From NCBI GenBank assembly GCA_023392595.1, contig JAEVYU010000061.1:97868-161867 (forward strand): a DNA stretch of 64,000 nucleotides. Reading direction: 5' to 3'. A program made the translations under genes and the position numbers. The notes beneath the pieces were generated by a model that was not told the DNA's origin, ran no database searches, and saw only the letters and a list, made by a program, of their open reading frames with translations. This DNA comes from Bacillota bacterium (GTDB lineage Bacteria > Bacillota > UBA4882 > UBA8346). Below are positions 26,663-35,063 of this stretch, piece by piece; position 1 is the stretch's first letter; every line of letters begins with the position of its first letter.

Positions 26663-28147
26663 TTAAGTGGTTTTTTGGTTTTCAGTTTTTGGCATCAACT
26701 TGCGGAACCGTTTCAACAAGCGACGCTGAGCGCCAGTTGCATTTTGCTGAAAATCCGGAATATTTCCTAAAACCGGGAGACCTAGATAATGCTCGACATC
26801 ATCTGCGTTGTTAATGGTCTTAAACAAGTATTCCAATAGAAAAGCCAAACCAGTCCCGGCAAACAGGCCAAGAAAAGCAGCCATCAAAACATTGATTTTC
26901 TTATTGGGTTTAACCGGTTTATCCGGCAAAACGGCCCGGTCAACAATCTGGACGTCGGTGGGTTGCATCACTTCACTAATCTTGGCTTCCTCCCGCCGTT
27001 TGGCAAGCATTACGTAAATATCCTGAGCTAGGGAAGCATCACGCATCAAACGGGCCAAATCCCGTTCTTTAGCAGGCAACTTACTAAGCTCTGTTTCACC
27101 GGCCCTAGTAATTTTAGCAAGCGCGGCGGTCTGGGCATTGGCGGCGGCAATTTCTACCTCGGCCTGGATCTTACTCTGCAATAATCCTTGATGAATGGAG
27201 TTCATCGAAGGGGTCTCGGCGTTGATGACCCGGGCAATCTCAGCATTTAGTTTCGTCCTGGTCTCATCGATTTCGGCCCGGACTGCAATGACTTTGGGAT
27301 GTTTTTCAGTATAATTTGACAATAAACTAACGAGCCCTACTTCCAAATCGGCTAACTTAGCTTTGTATTGTTGAATCAATGAACTATCGGCGATATATTC
27401 CCCTTTTTCTTGGGATATTTCTTTTTGGGCCGATTCCAACTTTGCCTGAGAAGCAGCCAGATTTACCGTATTTTCCGCTTTTAACTGATTAAGTTTTGAA
27501 ATGTTATCCACCAAGGCCTTGGTCTCAGCCTCCGGGGCTACAATCTGTTGTTCCCCTTTATATTTCTCCAGTGAATCTTCAGTCCATGCCAATTCCTGTT
27601 TAGCTTCAATCAGGCGTTCACCAATAAAATCACCCACAGCAGCATCCTCAGAGCGTATTAATTCAGTTAATCTATCTAAAAAACAATCAACTAAAGTATT
27701 CGTAACTAACTTTGCTTCTTCTGCACTGCCGGCCTGAACTTTTACTTTTAAAATTTCAGTATCTTTAACCGGCTCCGTTGTAATCCGCTCTAACATTTCC
27801 TCATAACGGACTTTGTTGAGCTTTCCGGCTTGAGTCTTCGCAATCACATTCTTGAGTACTGTACGGCTTTTCAAGATTTCTGCATAAGTAGACATTAATT
27901 GTTGAGTCATCATCGTATTCCCCATCGGCACATCTGCCAGCAAAGAATCAGCCAAGCCCTTAGATTGCTTGATTCTTAAAGTGGTTTCCGCCTCAAAGGT
28001 CGGTGGAATCAAAAAACTGAATATCCCTGCAACAAAAACTGTAATTAAAAAGATACTACCAATGAATCGAAACCGTTTTCGGATTACTTGAACGATATCG
28101 GATAAATCCAATGCCATTTCAGCATCTTCAAATTTAGATTCAGTCAC
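26663..28147 (-). CDS. Wzz/GNVR chain-length determinant (kinase activator)
   Basis: 494 residues. Two membrane helices flank a large periplasmic coiled-coil domain: one at about 35-55 (FIGSIFLITVFVAGIFSFLIPP) and one near the C-terminus (INVLMAAFLGLFAGTGLAFLLEYL). The region before the second helix carries the GNVR-type tail with PxxP-like DRAVLPDKPVKPNK. GTG start 28147 follows GGAGGC. It probably sets polymer length and activates the adjacent CpsD kinase. The kinase domain is on a separate gene, as in Gram-positive systems. Confidence 0.92.
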   Translation of the reverse strand: MTESKFEDAEMALDLSDIVQVIRKRFRFIGSIFLITVFVAGIFSFLIPPTFEAETTLRIKQSKGLADSLLADVPMGNTMMTQQLMSTYAEILKSRTVLKNVIAKTQAGKLNKVRYEEMLERITTEPVKDTEILKVKVQAGSAEEAKLVTNTLVDCFLDRLTELIRSEDAAVGDFIGERLIEAKQELAWTEDSLEKYKGEQQIVAPEAETKALVDNISKLNQLKAENTVNLAASQAKLESAQKEISQEKGEYIADSSLIQQYKAKLADLEVGLVSLLSNYTEKHPKVIAVRAEIDETRTKLNAEIARVINAETPSMNSIHQGLLQSKIQAEVEIAAANAQTAALAKITRAGETELSKLPAKERDLARLMRDASLAQDIYVMLAKRREEAKISEVMQPTDVQIVDRAVLPDKPVKPNKKINVLMAAFLGLFAGTGLAFLLEYLFKTINNADDVEHYLGLPVLGNIPDFQQNATGAQRRLLKRFRKLMPKTENQKTT

Positions 28148-28202
28148 CGTGTGCCTCCAATTGCAATCTACAACTATTATTGACTATCTGAATGACTATT
28201 AG

Positions 28203-28832
28203 TTAGTCTCTAGTAATAATCTTAATTTCATATGCAGCTGTGATATAAGGTAAAATGTCTTTTACGAAGTCCAGACCGTTACTGGCCAGATAAACCAGAT
28301 CACCCTCGCCAAGCTCAACATTTTGGGTCAGGTCGCCTTTTTTTAACAAATCATTCAGATTAATCTTTTCATACCGGCCATCTTTTTTATGGACCACATA
28401 CACTGACTTTTTGGCAGCATAATGAGTAAATCCACCAGCCGCCCCAAGAAAGTCAAGTAATTTATGGCTTTTGGCTATTTCGTACATTCCGGGTTTATTG
28501 ACCTCTCCCAACACATAGGCCCGAACCGTACGCATTTGAATTAAATTCACTGTAACCTGCGGATTATGGATATAAGCGCTCAGGCCTAAAAAAAGCTTGT
28601 CCGCCAGAGTCGCCGGGGTTAATCCTTCAACTGTAATTTCTCCGATTAGCGGAAAGGCTATTTTACCATCCGTACGGACCATCAGCGCTTTTATCTGTAA
28701 TTCATCATAGCCCCAAATACTAATATCCAATATATCCCCTGGTCCCAAACAATAATCTTCAGCCAGGGCTAAACTTCCTGAAGGAAGTATGCATAAAATG
28801 AAGCCCAAAAAAATTATCAGGAAACGTTTCAT
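28203..28832 (-). CDS. Wza-like polysaccharide export protein
   Basis: 209 residues from ATG 28832, chosen for GGGAGG six bases upstream. A signal peptide (MKRFLIIFLGFILC to SLALA) precedes DYCLGPGDILDISIWGYDEL, the start of a Poly_export domain. Then GKIAFPLIGEITVEGLT and a SLBB domain RAYVLGEVNKPGMYEI follow. Family members form the outer-membrane exit channel for capsule. There is no convincing lipobox in the signal. At 209 residues it is shorter than E. coli Wza (about 380), like many short export proteins. It argues for an outer membrane. Confidence 0.9.
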   Translation of the reverse strand: MKRFLIIFLGFILCILPSGSLALAEDYCLGPGDILDISIWGYDELQIKALMVRTDGKIAFPLIGEITVEGLTPATLADKLFLGLSAYIHNPQVTVNLIQMRTVRAYVLGEVNKPGMYEIAKSHKLLDFLGAAGGFTHYAAKKSVYVVHKKDGRYEKINLNDLLKKGDLTQNVELGEGDLVYLASNGLDFVKDILPYITAAYEIKIITRD

Positions 28833-29040
28833 AGTGCCTCCCAAAGGGAAAAGTTGCAACATTTTTCGTATTTCAGTTTTAGATTATAACAGCTTCATAA
28901 AATACTCTTTGTAGATTTTTGAAAGATGAAAAAATTTTAATTGAGGGATTTGACTTGTTTTTCCGATAAAATACTGTAAAAAGCAGTTTAAAAAATTGTT
29001 TTATCTCAGGCGTGATATCTATTACCTGTAAAATAAACGT

Positions 29041-29120
29041 CTTACTTGAGGCAGTGGCTCCGCAAAGACGACTCAACCACCCTCGGCTTCTGCCGGTGGG
29101 TTTGAATCCCCGTTGTTGAG
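29041..29120 (-). other. hairpin-rich region at the end of the CpsB gene (possible RNA structure)
   Basis: CTCAAC (29072-29077) pairs with GTTGAG (29115-29120) around an inner CCAC/GTGG plus CGGC-TTCT-GCCG hairpin. A second pair, CGTCTT/AAGACG, ends at 29038-29043 on the minus strand and is followed by a U-rich run. It spans the stop codon of the phosphatase gene. It may attenuate transcription into the export gene. I recognise no known riboswitch. Confidence 0.4.
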
Positions 29121-29858
29121 ACAATTGCTCCGTTGGCAAATAGTGATTTCCTGATTCGCAATAATCCGCTTCGGATTTTCCACCAGCAATTGTTTGACTT
29201 GGTGTTCCCCCAGCAAATTGAAAAGCTGAACGCCGGCTTCCTGCAATTTGGGGCCCCGGTGATTTAAACCATGGGCGTCAGAACCGATACATTGAATCAA
29301 TTGTTGTTTTAGAAATAACTCTGTAACGGATTGAATACGCTCACCCATCCTTCCTAGAAGGCTTGAGCCGTTGGCTTGGCTGATAATACCTTTGTCCACC
29401 CATCTTTGCAATATCATCGGATTCTTAGCCAATTCAGGATGGCGTTCGGGATGGGCTAATACCGGAGTGATTCCCTTGAGTTGAAGTGTAAAAAAAAACT
29501 GATCGGTAAATAACGGGATTTCCTGTGACGGCAATTCCACTAACATATAATGCCCGTTGTTAATACAATAAGGTCCCGGACCCGCTAACAATTCTAAAAT
29601 ATCGTGACTCATCATTACTTCAGCTCCAGGATAAATTGTGATTGGAATACCAGATTTGAAAGCTTCTTGCCGTAGCAGTTCACAGCCGCTGGTGATCTCT
29701 TGCCATGAAGGAAACCACTTGCCTTCAATTACATGCGGAGTAACAACCACAGTTGTCGTTCCGTCCGTCACAGCCATTTTCAGCATGGCTAGCGCCATAT
29801 CTAAATCAAAAGCGCCATCATCAATACCCGGTAAAATATGTGTATGAAGATCGATCAT
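29073..29858 (-). CDS. CpsB/YwqE-type PHP tyrosine-protein phosphatase
   Basis: 261 residues from ATG 29858, preceded by AAAGGAG. It is a manganese-dependent PHP-fold phosphatase acting on the CpsD kinase. Metal-ligand motifs in order are DLHTHILPGIDDGA, VVVTPHV, YPGAEV, LAHPERHPEL and GSDAHG. It is the first gene of the leftward locus, 130 bases after the SARP regulator gene. Its last codons lie inside a hairpin-rich stretch (29041-29120), so the C-terminal tail (NPPAEAEGG) may be a late addition. Confidence 0.93.
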   Translation of the reverse strand: MIDLHTHILPGIDDGAFDLDMALAMLKMAVTDGTTTVVVTPHVIEGKWFPSWQEITSGCELLRQEAFKSGIPITIYPGAEVMMSHDILELLAGPGPYCINNGHYMLVELPSQEIPLFTDQFFFTLQLKGITPVLAHPERHPELAKNPMILQRWVDKGIISQANGSSLLGRMGERIQSVTELFLKQQLIQCIGSDAHGLNHRGPKLQEAGVQLFNLLGEHQVKQLLVENPKRIIANQEITICQRSNCLNNGDSNPPAEAEGG

Positions 29859-29989
29859 CAATTTCTCCTTTCTTCTCACTCCCCATAAAATCGCCAAATT
29901 GTGACGATCCCCATGTCGTTTATTAGTAGAAAAAATTCCTATCTTCTATTTCATGCTTCCGCCTCCGTGGAAAAAACGCTTTTTAGCTT

Positions 29990-31216
29990 TTATAAGGGTA
30001 TTACCGATTTGATCTTGATCTCCAGGTTTTTTGTGGGAAACCTAATATTTTGGGGATTATGCTCTTTGATTTGTTTCACAACCGCTTGAGCCCAAACCGC
30101 CCCGGTTGAAGGCAACAATAATGCCAAATGCAGCTTATCCAATCTACAGATGATATCCGATTTTCGCAGTCTTTGATAAATAATCGACTCCAGCTCCGCC
30201 ATTATTCTCTGATTTTGATTATCAGCTTCGGAATGATTTTGGGCGAGTCCCATAACAACTAAAGTGGATTCTCCGCCGTTTCGGGCTAGCCGCCGGCGTT
30301 CATATAATAAAAAATTCCAAAAATAATCTGCCTCGCAAACCATCGGTCCGCTTTCTTTCACCAATATTTCCATATTTCCATCTAAAATCAATTTATCCGC
30401 CGGCTCCCTCACGGGATTCCGCAATTGTTTGTAAAGGCTCTTCCATTCTTCCGACGGCTTAACCCCTAATTCTTTATAAAGAAAACTAGAGTAATAACTA
30501 TAATGTTCAGCTGCAGCCTTCAGATTTCCCATTCCGAGAAGCGCCTTCATCAATAAAATCTGTAGTTTTTCGGTATAAGGATCGATTTTAATCGCTTGTT
30601 TGACCAATATGCCTGCTTTAGCCCATTCTTTACTTTCGAGCAACCATAGCGCCACTTCCGCCGTTGCATCAATAAACAAACGGCGGTAATACTCGCGTGG
30701 TACAAGGGTCCATTCCGAATCGGGATCTTCCGCGAAATAGTCCCCTTGATACAACGAAAGGGCTTGCAAATAGTGATCAATTGCTTTCGGGCGGTCGCTG
30801 TTGCCTAATTGATGAGCACTAGCGCATGAAGATTCAAATTCATCAACATCCACCCAGTAGGATGTATGCACATTGAAGGCACAACTATCCTTGGAGTAAA
30901 TAATATAAGAAGATCTTTGGTATCCGATCCGCTGGGGCTCTAATAACGTCTTCAGCCTGGAAATTGTAGTCCGTAAGCACGAAGTATCATTAAAATGTCC
31001 ACCCGGCCAAAGAAGCTCCATGATTTTTTCTGTCGGAACCGCCGAACCTTTATGGGCAATCAGATACTTAAACAATAACCACATTTTATGTTTACTGATG
31101 GTTCCGATTGCCTGATGTTCTCCTGGTCTTAAAACGCGAAATACCCCTAAGCAATATATCCGTATTACGGAAGAGCGCCTGTCGCTCGCTTTTTGAATCA
31201 ATTGAACATCAATCAA
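29990..31216 (-). CDS. SARP/BTAD-family transcriptional activator with degenerate GGDEF-like tail
   Basis: 408 residues. The N-terminal OmpR-type winged helix (about 18-110) has IRIYCLGVFRVLRPGE, KMWLLFKYLIAHKGSAVP and LLWPGGHFNDTSCLRTTISRLK. A bacterial transcriptional activation domain (about 115-265) follows with TPR-like helices and EKLQILLMKALLGMGN. The C-terminal about 110 residues resemble a GGDEF domain in outline (STLVVMGL, then RLRKSDIICRLDKLHLALLLP), but the GGDEF signature itself is missing. It may bind something or be vestigial. It sits between the polysaccharide locus, same strand, and three divergent glycan hydrolase genes, either of which it may control. Confidence 0.82.
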   Translation of the reverse strand: MIDVQLIQKASDRRSSVIRIYCLGVFRVLRPGEHQAIGTISKHKMWLLFKYLIAHKGSAVPTEKIMELLWPGGHFNDTSCLRTTISRLKTLLEPQRIGYQRSSYIIYSKDSCAFNVHTSYWVDVDEFESSCASAHQLGNSDRPKAIDHYLQALSLYQGDYFAEDPDSEWTLVPREYYRRLFIDATAEVALWLLESKEWAKAGILVKQAIKIDPYTEKLQILLMKALLGMGNLKAAAEHYSYYSSFLYKELGVKPSEEWKSLYKQLRNPVREPADKLILDGNMEILVKESGPMVCEADYFWNFLLYERRRLARNGGESTLVVMGLAQNHSEADNQNQRIMAELESIIYQRLRKSDIICRLDKLHLALLLPSTGAVWAQAVVKQIKEHNPQNIRFPTKNLEIKIKSVIPL

Positions 31217-31710
31217 TGAATGATACCTCCTGAAGAGTCTTTTGGAAATCTATATAAAATTACCATATTATTCAAAATCCATATGTCGTATTCCAATAGA
31301 ATTCAGGTTTTTTATTCCGTTTCGATCAATCAACCTCCGCAAAAAAACAACAAAAAAAGAGCTCTCCCGGAAAACCCCAAATTTTTGAATCGCAGACCTT
31401 TGAAAAATAAAAATCAAGCTATGCTAGGTAAACTAAACATAACAAACACAAATAGTGGTCACTATTCTTATTAGTTACATTTTATTCATCAAAATTTGTT
31501 ATTTGGTTTTTTGTAACTTTAATAATTTTTCTGGAAATTTTATGATATAATAAAGCCATGAAGTTGGGATTTTTTTACTTTACTTATTTTCACTAAGAAA
31601 TAAAGAGGGGTGATCGGCCAATAATGCACGGGTAAAAGCCTAAATTATGAATGTCGTCAGTCCAATTGTAGGCCAATTTTTTGCGAAAATTTAAAATGGG
31701 GGAACAAAAA
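31217..31710. other. divergent regulatory region between SARP gene and GH16 gene
   Basis: About 490 bases, mostly AT-rich. It contains the GH16 promoter and a leader of about 150 bases with GGGGTGAT-CGGCCAA at 31607-31621. The same motif with a three-base insert occurs at 33274-33291 before the GH64 gene. I see no open frame with a ribosome site. Confidence 0.5.
31543..31551 (+). promoter_or_regulatory. extended -10 promoter of the glucanase cluster
   Basis: TGATATAAT gives an extended -10 (TGn-TATAAT) at 31543-31551. The -35 region is poor, which fits a gene needing an activator such as the adjacent SARP protein. Confidence 0.5.
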
Positions 31711-33144
31711 ATGAAAAATCACAAATTTTTGTGGCTGACCATCGTATTTTTATTAACCTTTGGAATCATTGGAATTCTCTGTGCCCATGGTGCCTCCGAT
31801 TACACTTCGGGAGTGAGTGCGTCAAGTTCAACTTCTGTACAATTCTGGTTCAAACCCAGCGGCTATACTGCCGGTTATGTCATTCTCCATTACACTCTCT
31901 CCGGCGCCTCCCAACAGAATGTCTATATGACCTACAACAGCAACACGGCGCAATGGGAATATTCACTCAACGGTTTGAGTTCGGGCAATACAATGACTTA
32001 TAACTATACTTACAACAAAAACGGACTTCAATATGATTCCGCTACGGCCAGTTATACAGTCGGCTCGAGTAGTTCTACCGGAGTTATCTTCTATCAGGAT
32101 GCCAATTATGGAGGAACAGCAGTAACACTTGGTCCCGGAAGCTATACTCTAACTCAGTTAAACGCTGCCGGCATCCCTAATGACTGGATGTCTTCCTTAA
32201 AAGTCCCCGGCGGATATAGGGTTGATGTCTATCAGAATGATAATTTTACCGGAACCCAATGGAGCTTTACAGCAGATACTTCTTATGTGGGGGCGGCCTG
32301 TAATGATCAAATGTCTTCCGTAATTGTTCGCGCTTCCGGAAATTATATGTATAACACTTTAGTTTGGTCGGACAACTTTGATGGCAGTACTCTGGATCGC
32401 ACCAACTGGAACTATCAAATCGGAAACGGTTACAATCCCGGTTCAGGTTCCTTTGACGGTTGGGGTAACGGAGAATGGGAATGGTACCGGTCGGATAATG
32501 TTTCCCTATCCAATGGCAATCTGGTGATCAAAGGGGAATATTTAAGTACGCCTTACGTGTTTGCCAACCGTAACTGGTATCAATTTTCTGGCCGAATCAC
32601 GACCAAAGGGCTCCGCTCATGGAAATTCGGAAGAGTTGAAGCCAGAATCAAAGTACCGACTATCGCCTCAACTTGGCCGGCATTTTGGATGATGGGGAAC
32701 GCCTGTGATACAACGGTAAACGGAGCGGCCGGCGGATATGATACTTTACCTACCAATTGGTCCAGTTGCGGTGAGATTGACATCATGGAGCACCGGAATG
32801 CCGAGACTCAGTTTTGCAGCAATCTATTTTGGGATACCCGGATAGGAGTAAACCCCTGGGCCAGTGGTACGACAGCCAACAATCCAACCTGGACTACCGG
32901 AGTCGATGAAACGCAGTGGCATATCTATGCAATGGAATGGAACGGCGCCATCATGAAATATTACTTGGATGGAACGGTGATAAAGACTCAGGATATCTCG
33001 GCTTCCAATCAAGAGGAATTTCGTCAGCCTTTCTTTATTATTTTAAACTTAGCCATCAGCGGTACTTTTACCGGTCCTACCGATCCGGCGCAAGCGAATT
33101 TCCCCTGCTATATGTATGTAGACTATGTCAAAGTCTATCAATAA
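31711..33144 (+). CDS. secreted GH16 beta-1,3-glucanase with CBM56-like and crystallin modules
   Basis: 477 residues from ATG 31711, placed by GGGGGA; the upstream TTG is unlikely. A signal peptide (KFLWLTIVFLLTF to LCAHGA) precedes a CBM56-like beta-1,3-glucan-binding module (about 30-115: ASDYTSGVSASSSTSVQFWF, YMTYNSNTAQWEY). A beta/gamma-crystallin domain follows (about 125-210: FYQDANYGGTAVTLGPGSY, SLKVPGGYRVDVYQ). The C-terminal GH16 domain carries the catalytic GEIDIMEH block with E355 as nucleophile and E360 as acid/base. It probably cuts beta-1,3 or beta-1,3-1,4-glucan outside the cell. It heads a three-gene rightward cluster with a GH64 and a GH18 enzyme. Confidence 0.93.
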   Translation: MKNHKFLWLTIVFLLTFGIIGILCAHGASDYTSGVSASSSTSVQFWFKPSGYTAGYVILHYTLSGASQQNVYMTYNSNTAQWEYSLNGLSSGNTMTYNYTYNKNGLQYDSATASYTVGSSSSTGVIFYQDANYGGTAVTLGPGSYTLTQLNAAGIPNDWMSSLKVPGGYRVDVYQNDNFTGTQWSFTADTSYVGAACNDQMSSVIVRASGNYMYNTLVWSDNFDGSTLDRTNWNYQIGNGYNPGSGSFDGWGNGEWEWYRSDNVSLSNGNLVIKGEYLSTPYVFANRNWYQFSGRITTKGLRSWKFGRVEARIKVPTIASTWPAFWMMGNACDTTVNGAAGGYDTLPTNWSSCGEIDIMEHRNAETQFCSNLFWDTRIGVNPWASGTTANNPTWTTGVDETQWHIYAMEWNGAIMKYYLDGTVIKTQDISASNQEEFRQPFFIILNLAISGTFTGPTDPAQANFPCYMYVDYVKVYQ

Positions 33145-33358
33145 ACAGCGACCCATTCGGGGGTTGTTGGGAAATATTTTTAAATCAATGACATTCAAAC
33201 GCATACCTCTTTAACTAGGAATCCCCGGCAAAAAATTACCGGCGGCTTCCGCAATCAACTTAGTCTTTGAAGGGGGGTGATTTTCGGCCAACAGAAAAAA
33301 GTTAGGGGTATCACGATTGCAAAATGGTTGAAAACTTTCAACAAGGAGGAAAGAACCA

Positions 33359-34993
33359 ATGAACAAAAGGAAAGATTTATGGTTGATACTGTTCCTGGTA
33401 TCGATCATCAGCATGTTCGGGTATTCATCGGTTTGGGGCGCTTCCGATTATACATCGGGGATGACTGCATCCAGTTCAACTTCAGTACAATTCTGGTTCA
33501 AACCCAGCGGATTTACTGCAAGCTATGTCATTCTGCATTACAAAGTTTCCGGAGCTTCCCAACTAAATGTGTATATGACTTACAACAGCAACACCAGGCA
33601 ATGGGAATACCCGGTCAACGACTTAAGTTCGAGCAACTCGATTACTTATAACTTTACGTACAATAAAAACGGCTCCCAATATGATTCTGCCTCCGCCACC
33701 TATACAGTCGGATCGGGAAGTTCGTCCGGATCGGACAGCTCTTCAGGAGTAACGTTTTATCAAGATGCCAATTATGGCGGGACCGCCGTCACTCTTGGCC
33801 TCGGGAGTTACACTTTAAGCCAATTAAATGCCGCCGGCATCCCCAATGACTGGATGTCTTCTTTGAAGGTCCCCAGCGGGTATGTGGTCGAGATTTATCA
33901 AAATCATGATTTTACCGGCGCCATGTGGACCTTCAATGCAGATACTTCCTATGTGGGAGCGGATTGTAATGATAAAATGTCTTCCGTCGTGATTAGTACT
34001 ACCGCAAGAAATTCAATCTATTCAGTTAGCGCTTCGACCATACCCTCTCCCTCAGGAAGCGGCGTCATGACCTGCCGAGTCATGAATGGAACAAACGGCG
34101 CTTACTCAGATAGTCAGATTTATTGGGCAGTACTCGGCAAAAATCCGGCTACCGGCGGATGGTGCTACCTGGACCTCAATGGCAATCTAATCCCAATTTC
34201 CACCGCTCTGAATGACGCTTCCGGGCATTTGACTAAAAACGGCATCCATTACGCAAACATTTACCATACTATCAGTGAGCAATCATGGTTCAGCCTGCCC
34301 AAAATGTTTTCCGGCCGGATGTATCTCAGCCTGGGAAGTCCCTGCTATATTAAAACCTATGATACAGGATTTGCCGGTCCCGACATCAACAATCCAACCG
34401 ATCCCAACCTCAATGTATATTTTGACTTCATTGAATTTACTATTAATGATTCCGGATATCACGGCAATACCACCCGGGTCGATGGGTTCGGTTTCCCAAT
34501 CCAGCACCGCCTGGTCAACAAAACCGGCGATTATGATAAAACCGTCGGTGAATTCGAATCGGAAACCCGTTCGGGGTTATTTACAAAGTATCAAAATGAA
34601 GTACCGAATGAATTCAAATCTTTAGGTACACTTCAAGCACCATACCGGATCGTAGCGCCGATCCACGGTTCTTTCGCGGCCGGCGGAGCCAACGCCAATT
34701 ATTTTGCAGGCTATTCCGGTTATTCCACTCAGGATATTTTATTAGGCACCAATTCATTGCAACAGAATGCAGCAACCTGCGCAGCCATCAACCGGCACGT
34801 CTACACCTTTTCCGACTGGAATAATGTCAGTACCTATTATCAAGCGGCGCCCGCCAATTATTATGCGAAGTTCTGGCACACGCACAGTATCGACGGGCTT
34901 GCTTACGGATTTTGCTATGACGATGTCAATGGACAAGCAGCCTATTTGGAAGTCGGCAATCCGAAAGGGTTAATTATCCGGGTCGGCTGGTAA
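33359..34993 (+). CDS. secreted GH64 beta-1,3-glucanase with CBM56-like and crystallin modules
   Basis: 544 residues. ATG 33359 follows AAGGAGGAAAGAACC. After the signal peptide, the CBM56-like (about 25-110) and crystallin (about 125-215) modules closely match those of the GH16 neighbour. The catalytic part matches GH64, thaumatin-like enzymes that release laminaripentaose. It has IEFTINDSGYHGNTTRVDGFGFP with E359 and D375 sixteen residues apart, the spacing of the catalytic pair in the Streptomyces matensis enzyme. Further blocks are TVGEFESETRSGLF and APYRIVAPIHGSFAAGG. It likely acts with the GH16 enzyme on laminarin-like or fungal wall glucan. Confidence 0.93.
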   Translation: MNKRKDLWLILFLVSIISMFGYSSVWGASDYTSGMTASSSTSVQFWFKPSGFTASYVILHYKVSGASQLNVYMTYNSNTRQWEYPVNDLSSSNSITYNFTYNKNGSQYDSASATYTVGSGSSSGSDSSSGVTFYQDANYGGTAVTLGLGSYTLSQLNAAGIPNDWMSSLKVPSGYVVEIYQNHDFTGAMWTFNADTSYVGADCNDKMSSVVISTTARNSIYSVSASTIPSPSGSGVMTCRVMNGTNGAYSDSQIYWAVLGKNPATGGWCYLDLNGNLIPISTALNDASGHLTKNGIHYANIYHTISEQSWFSLPKMFSGRMYLSLGSPCYIKTYDTGFAGPDINNPTDPNLNVYFDFIEFTINDSGYHGNTTRVDGFGFPIQHRLVNKTGDYDKTVGEFESETRSGLFTKYQNEVPNEFKSLGTLQAPYRIVAPIHGSFAAGGANANYFAGYSGYSTQDILLGTNSLQQNAATCAAINRHVYTFSDWNNVSTYYQAAPANYYAKFWHTHSIDGLAYGFCYDDVNGQAAYLEVGNPKGLIIRVGW

Positions 34994-35063
34994 CCAGTTC
35001 AACACCGCAACTTAATTAAAATTTATATCTCGATTTGATAATGTTAAAGGAGGTTTTGGCTTT

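Noticed and set aside
29072..29120. tRNA-like T-arm (GTGGGTTTGAATCCC on the plus strand)
   Set aside because: No matching acceptor, D or anticodon arms can be folded around it.
28879..29139. 86-residue minus-strand protein after CpsB
   Set aside because: Overlaps the CpsB 3' end and hairpins, lacks a ribosome site.
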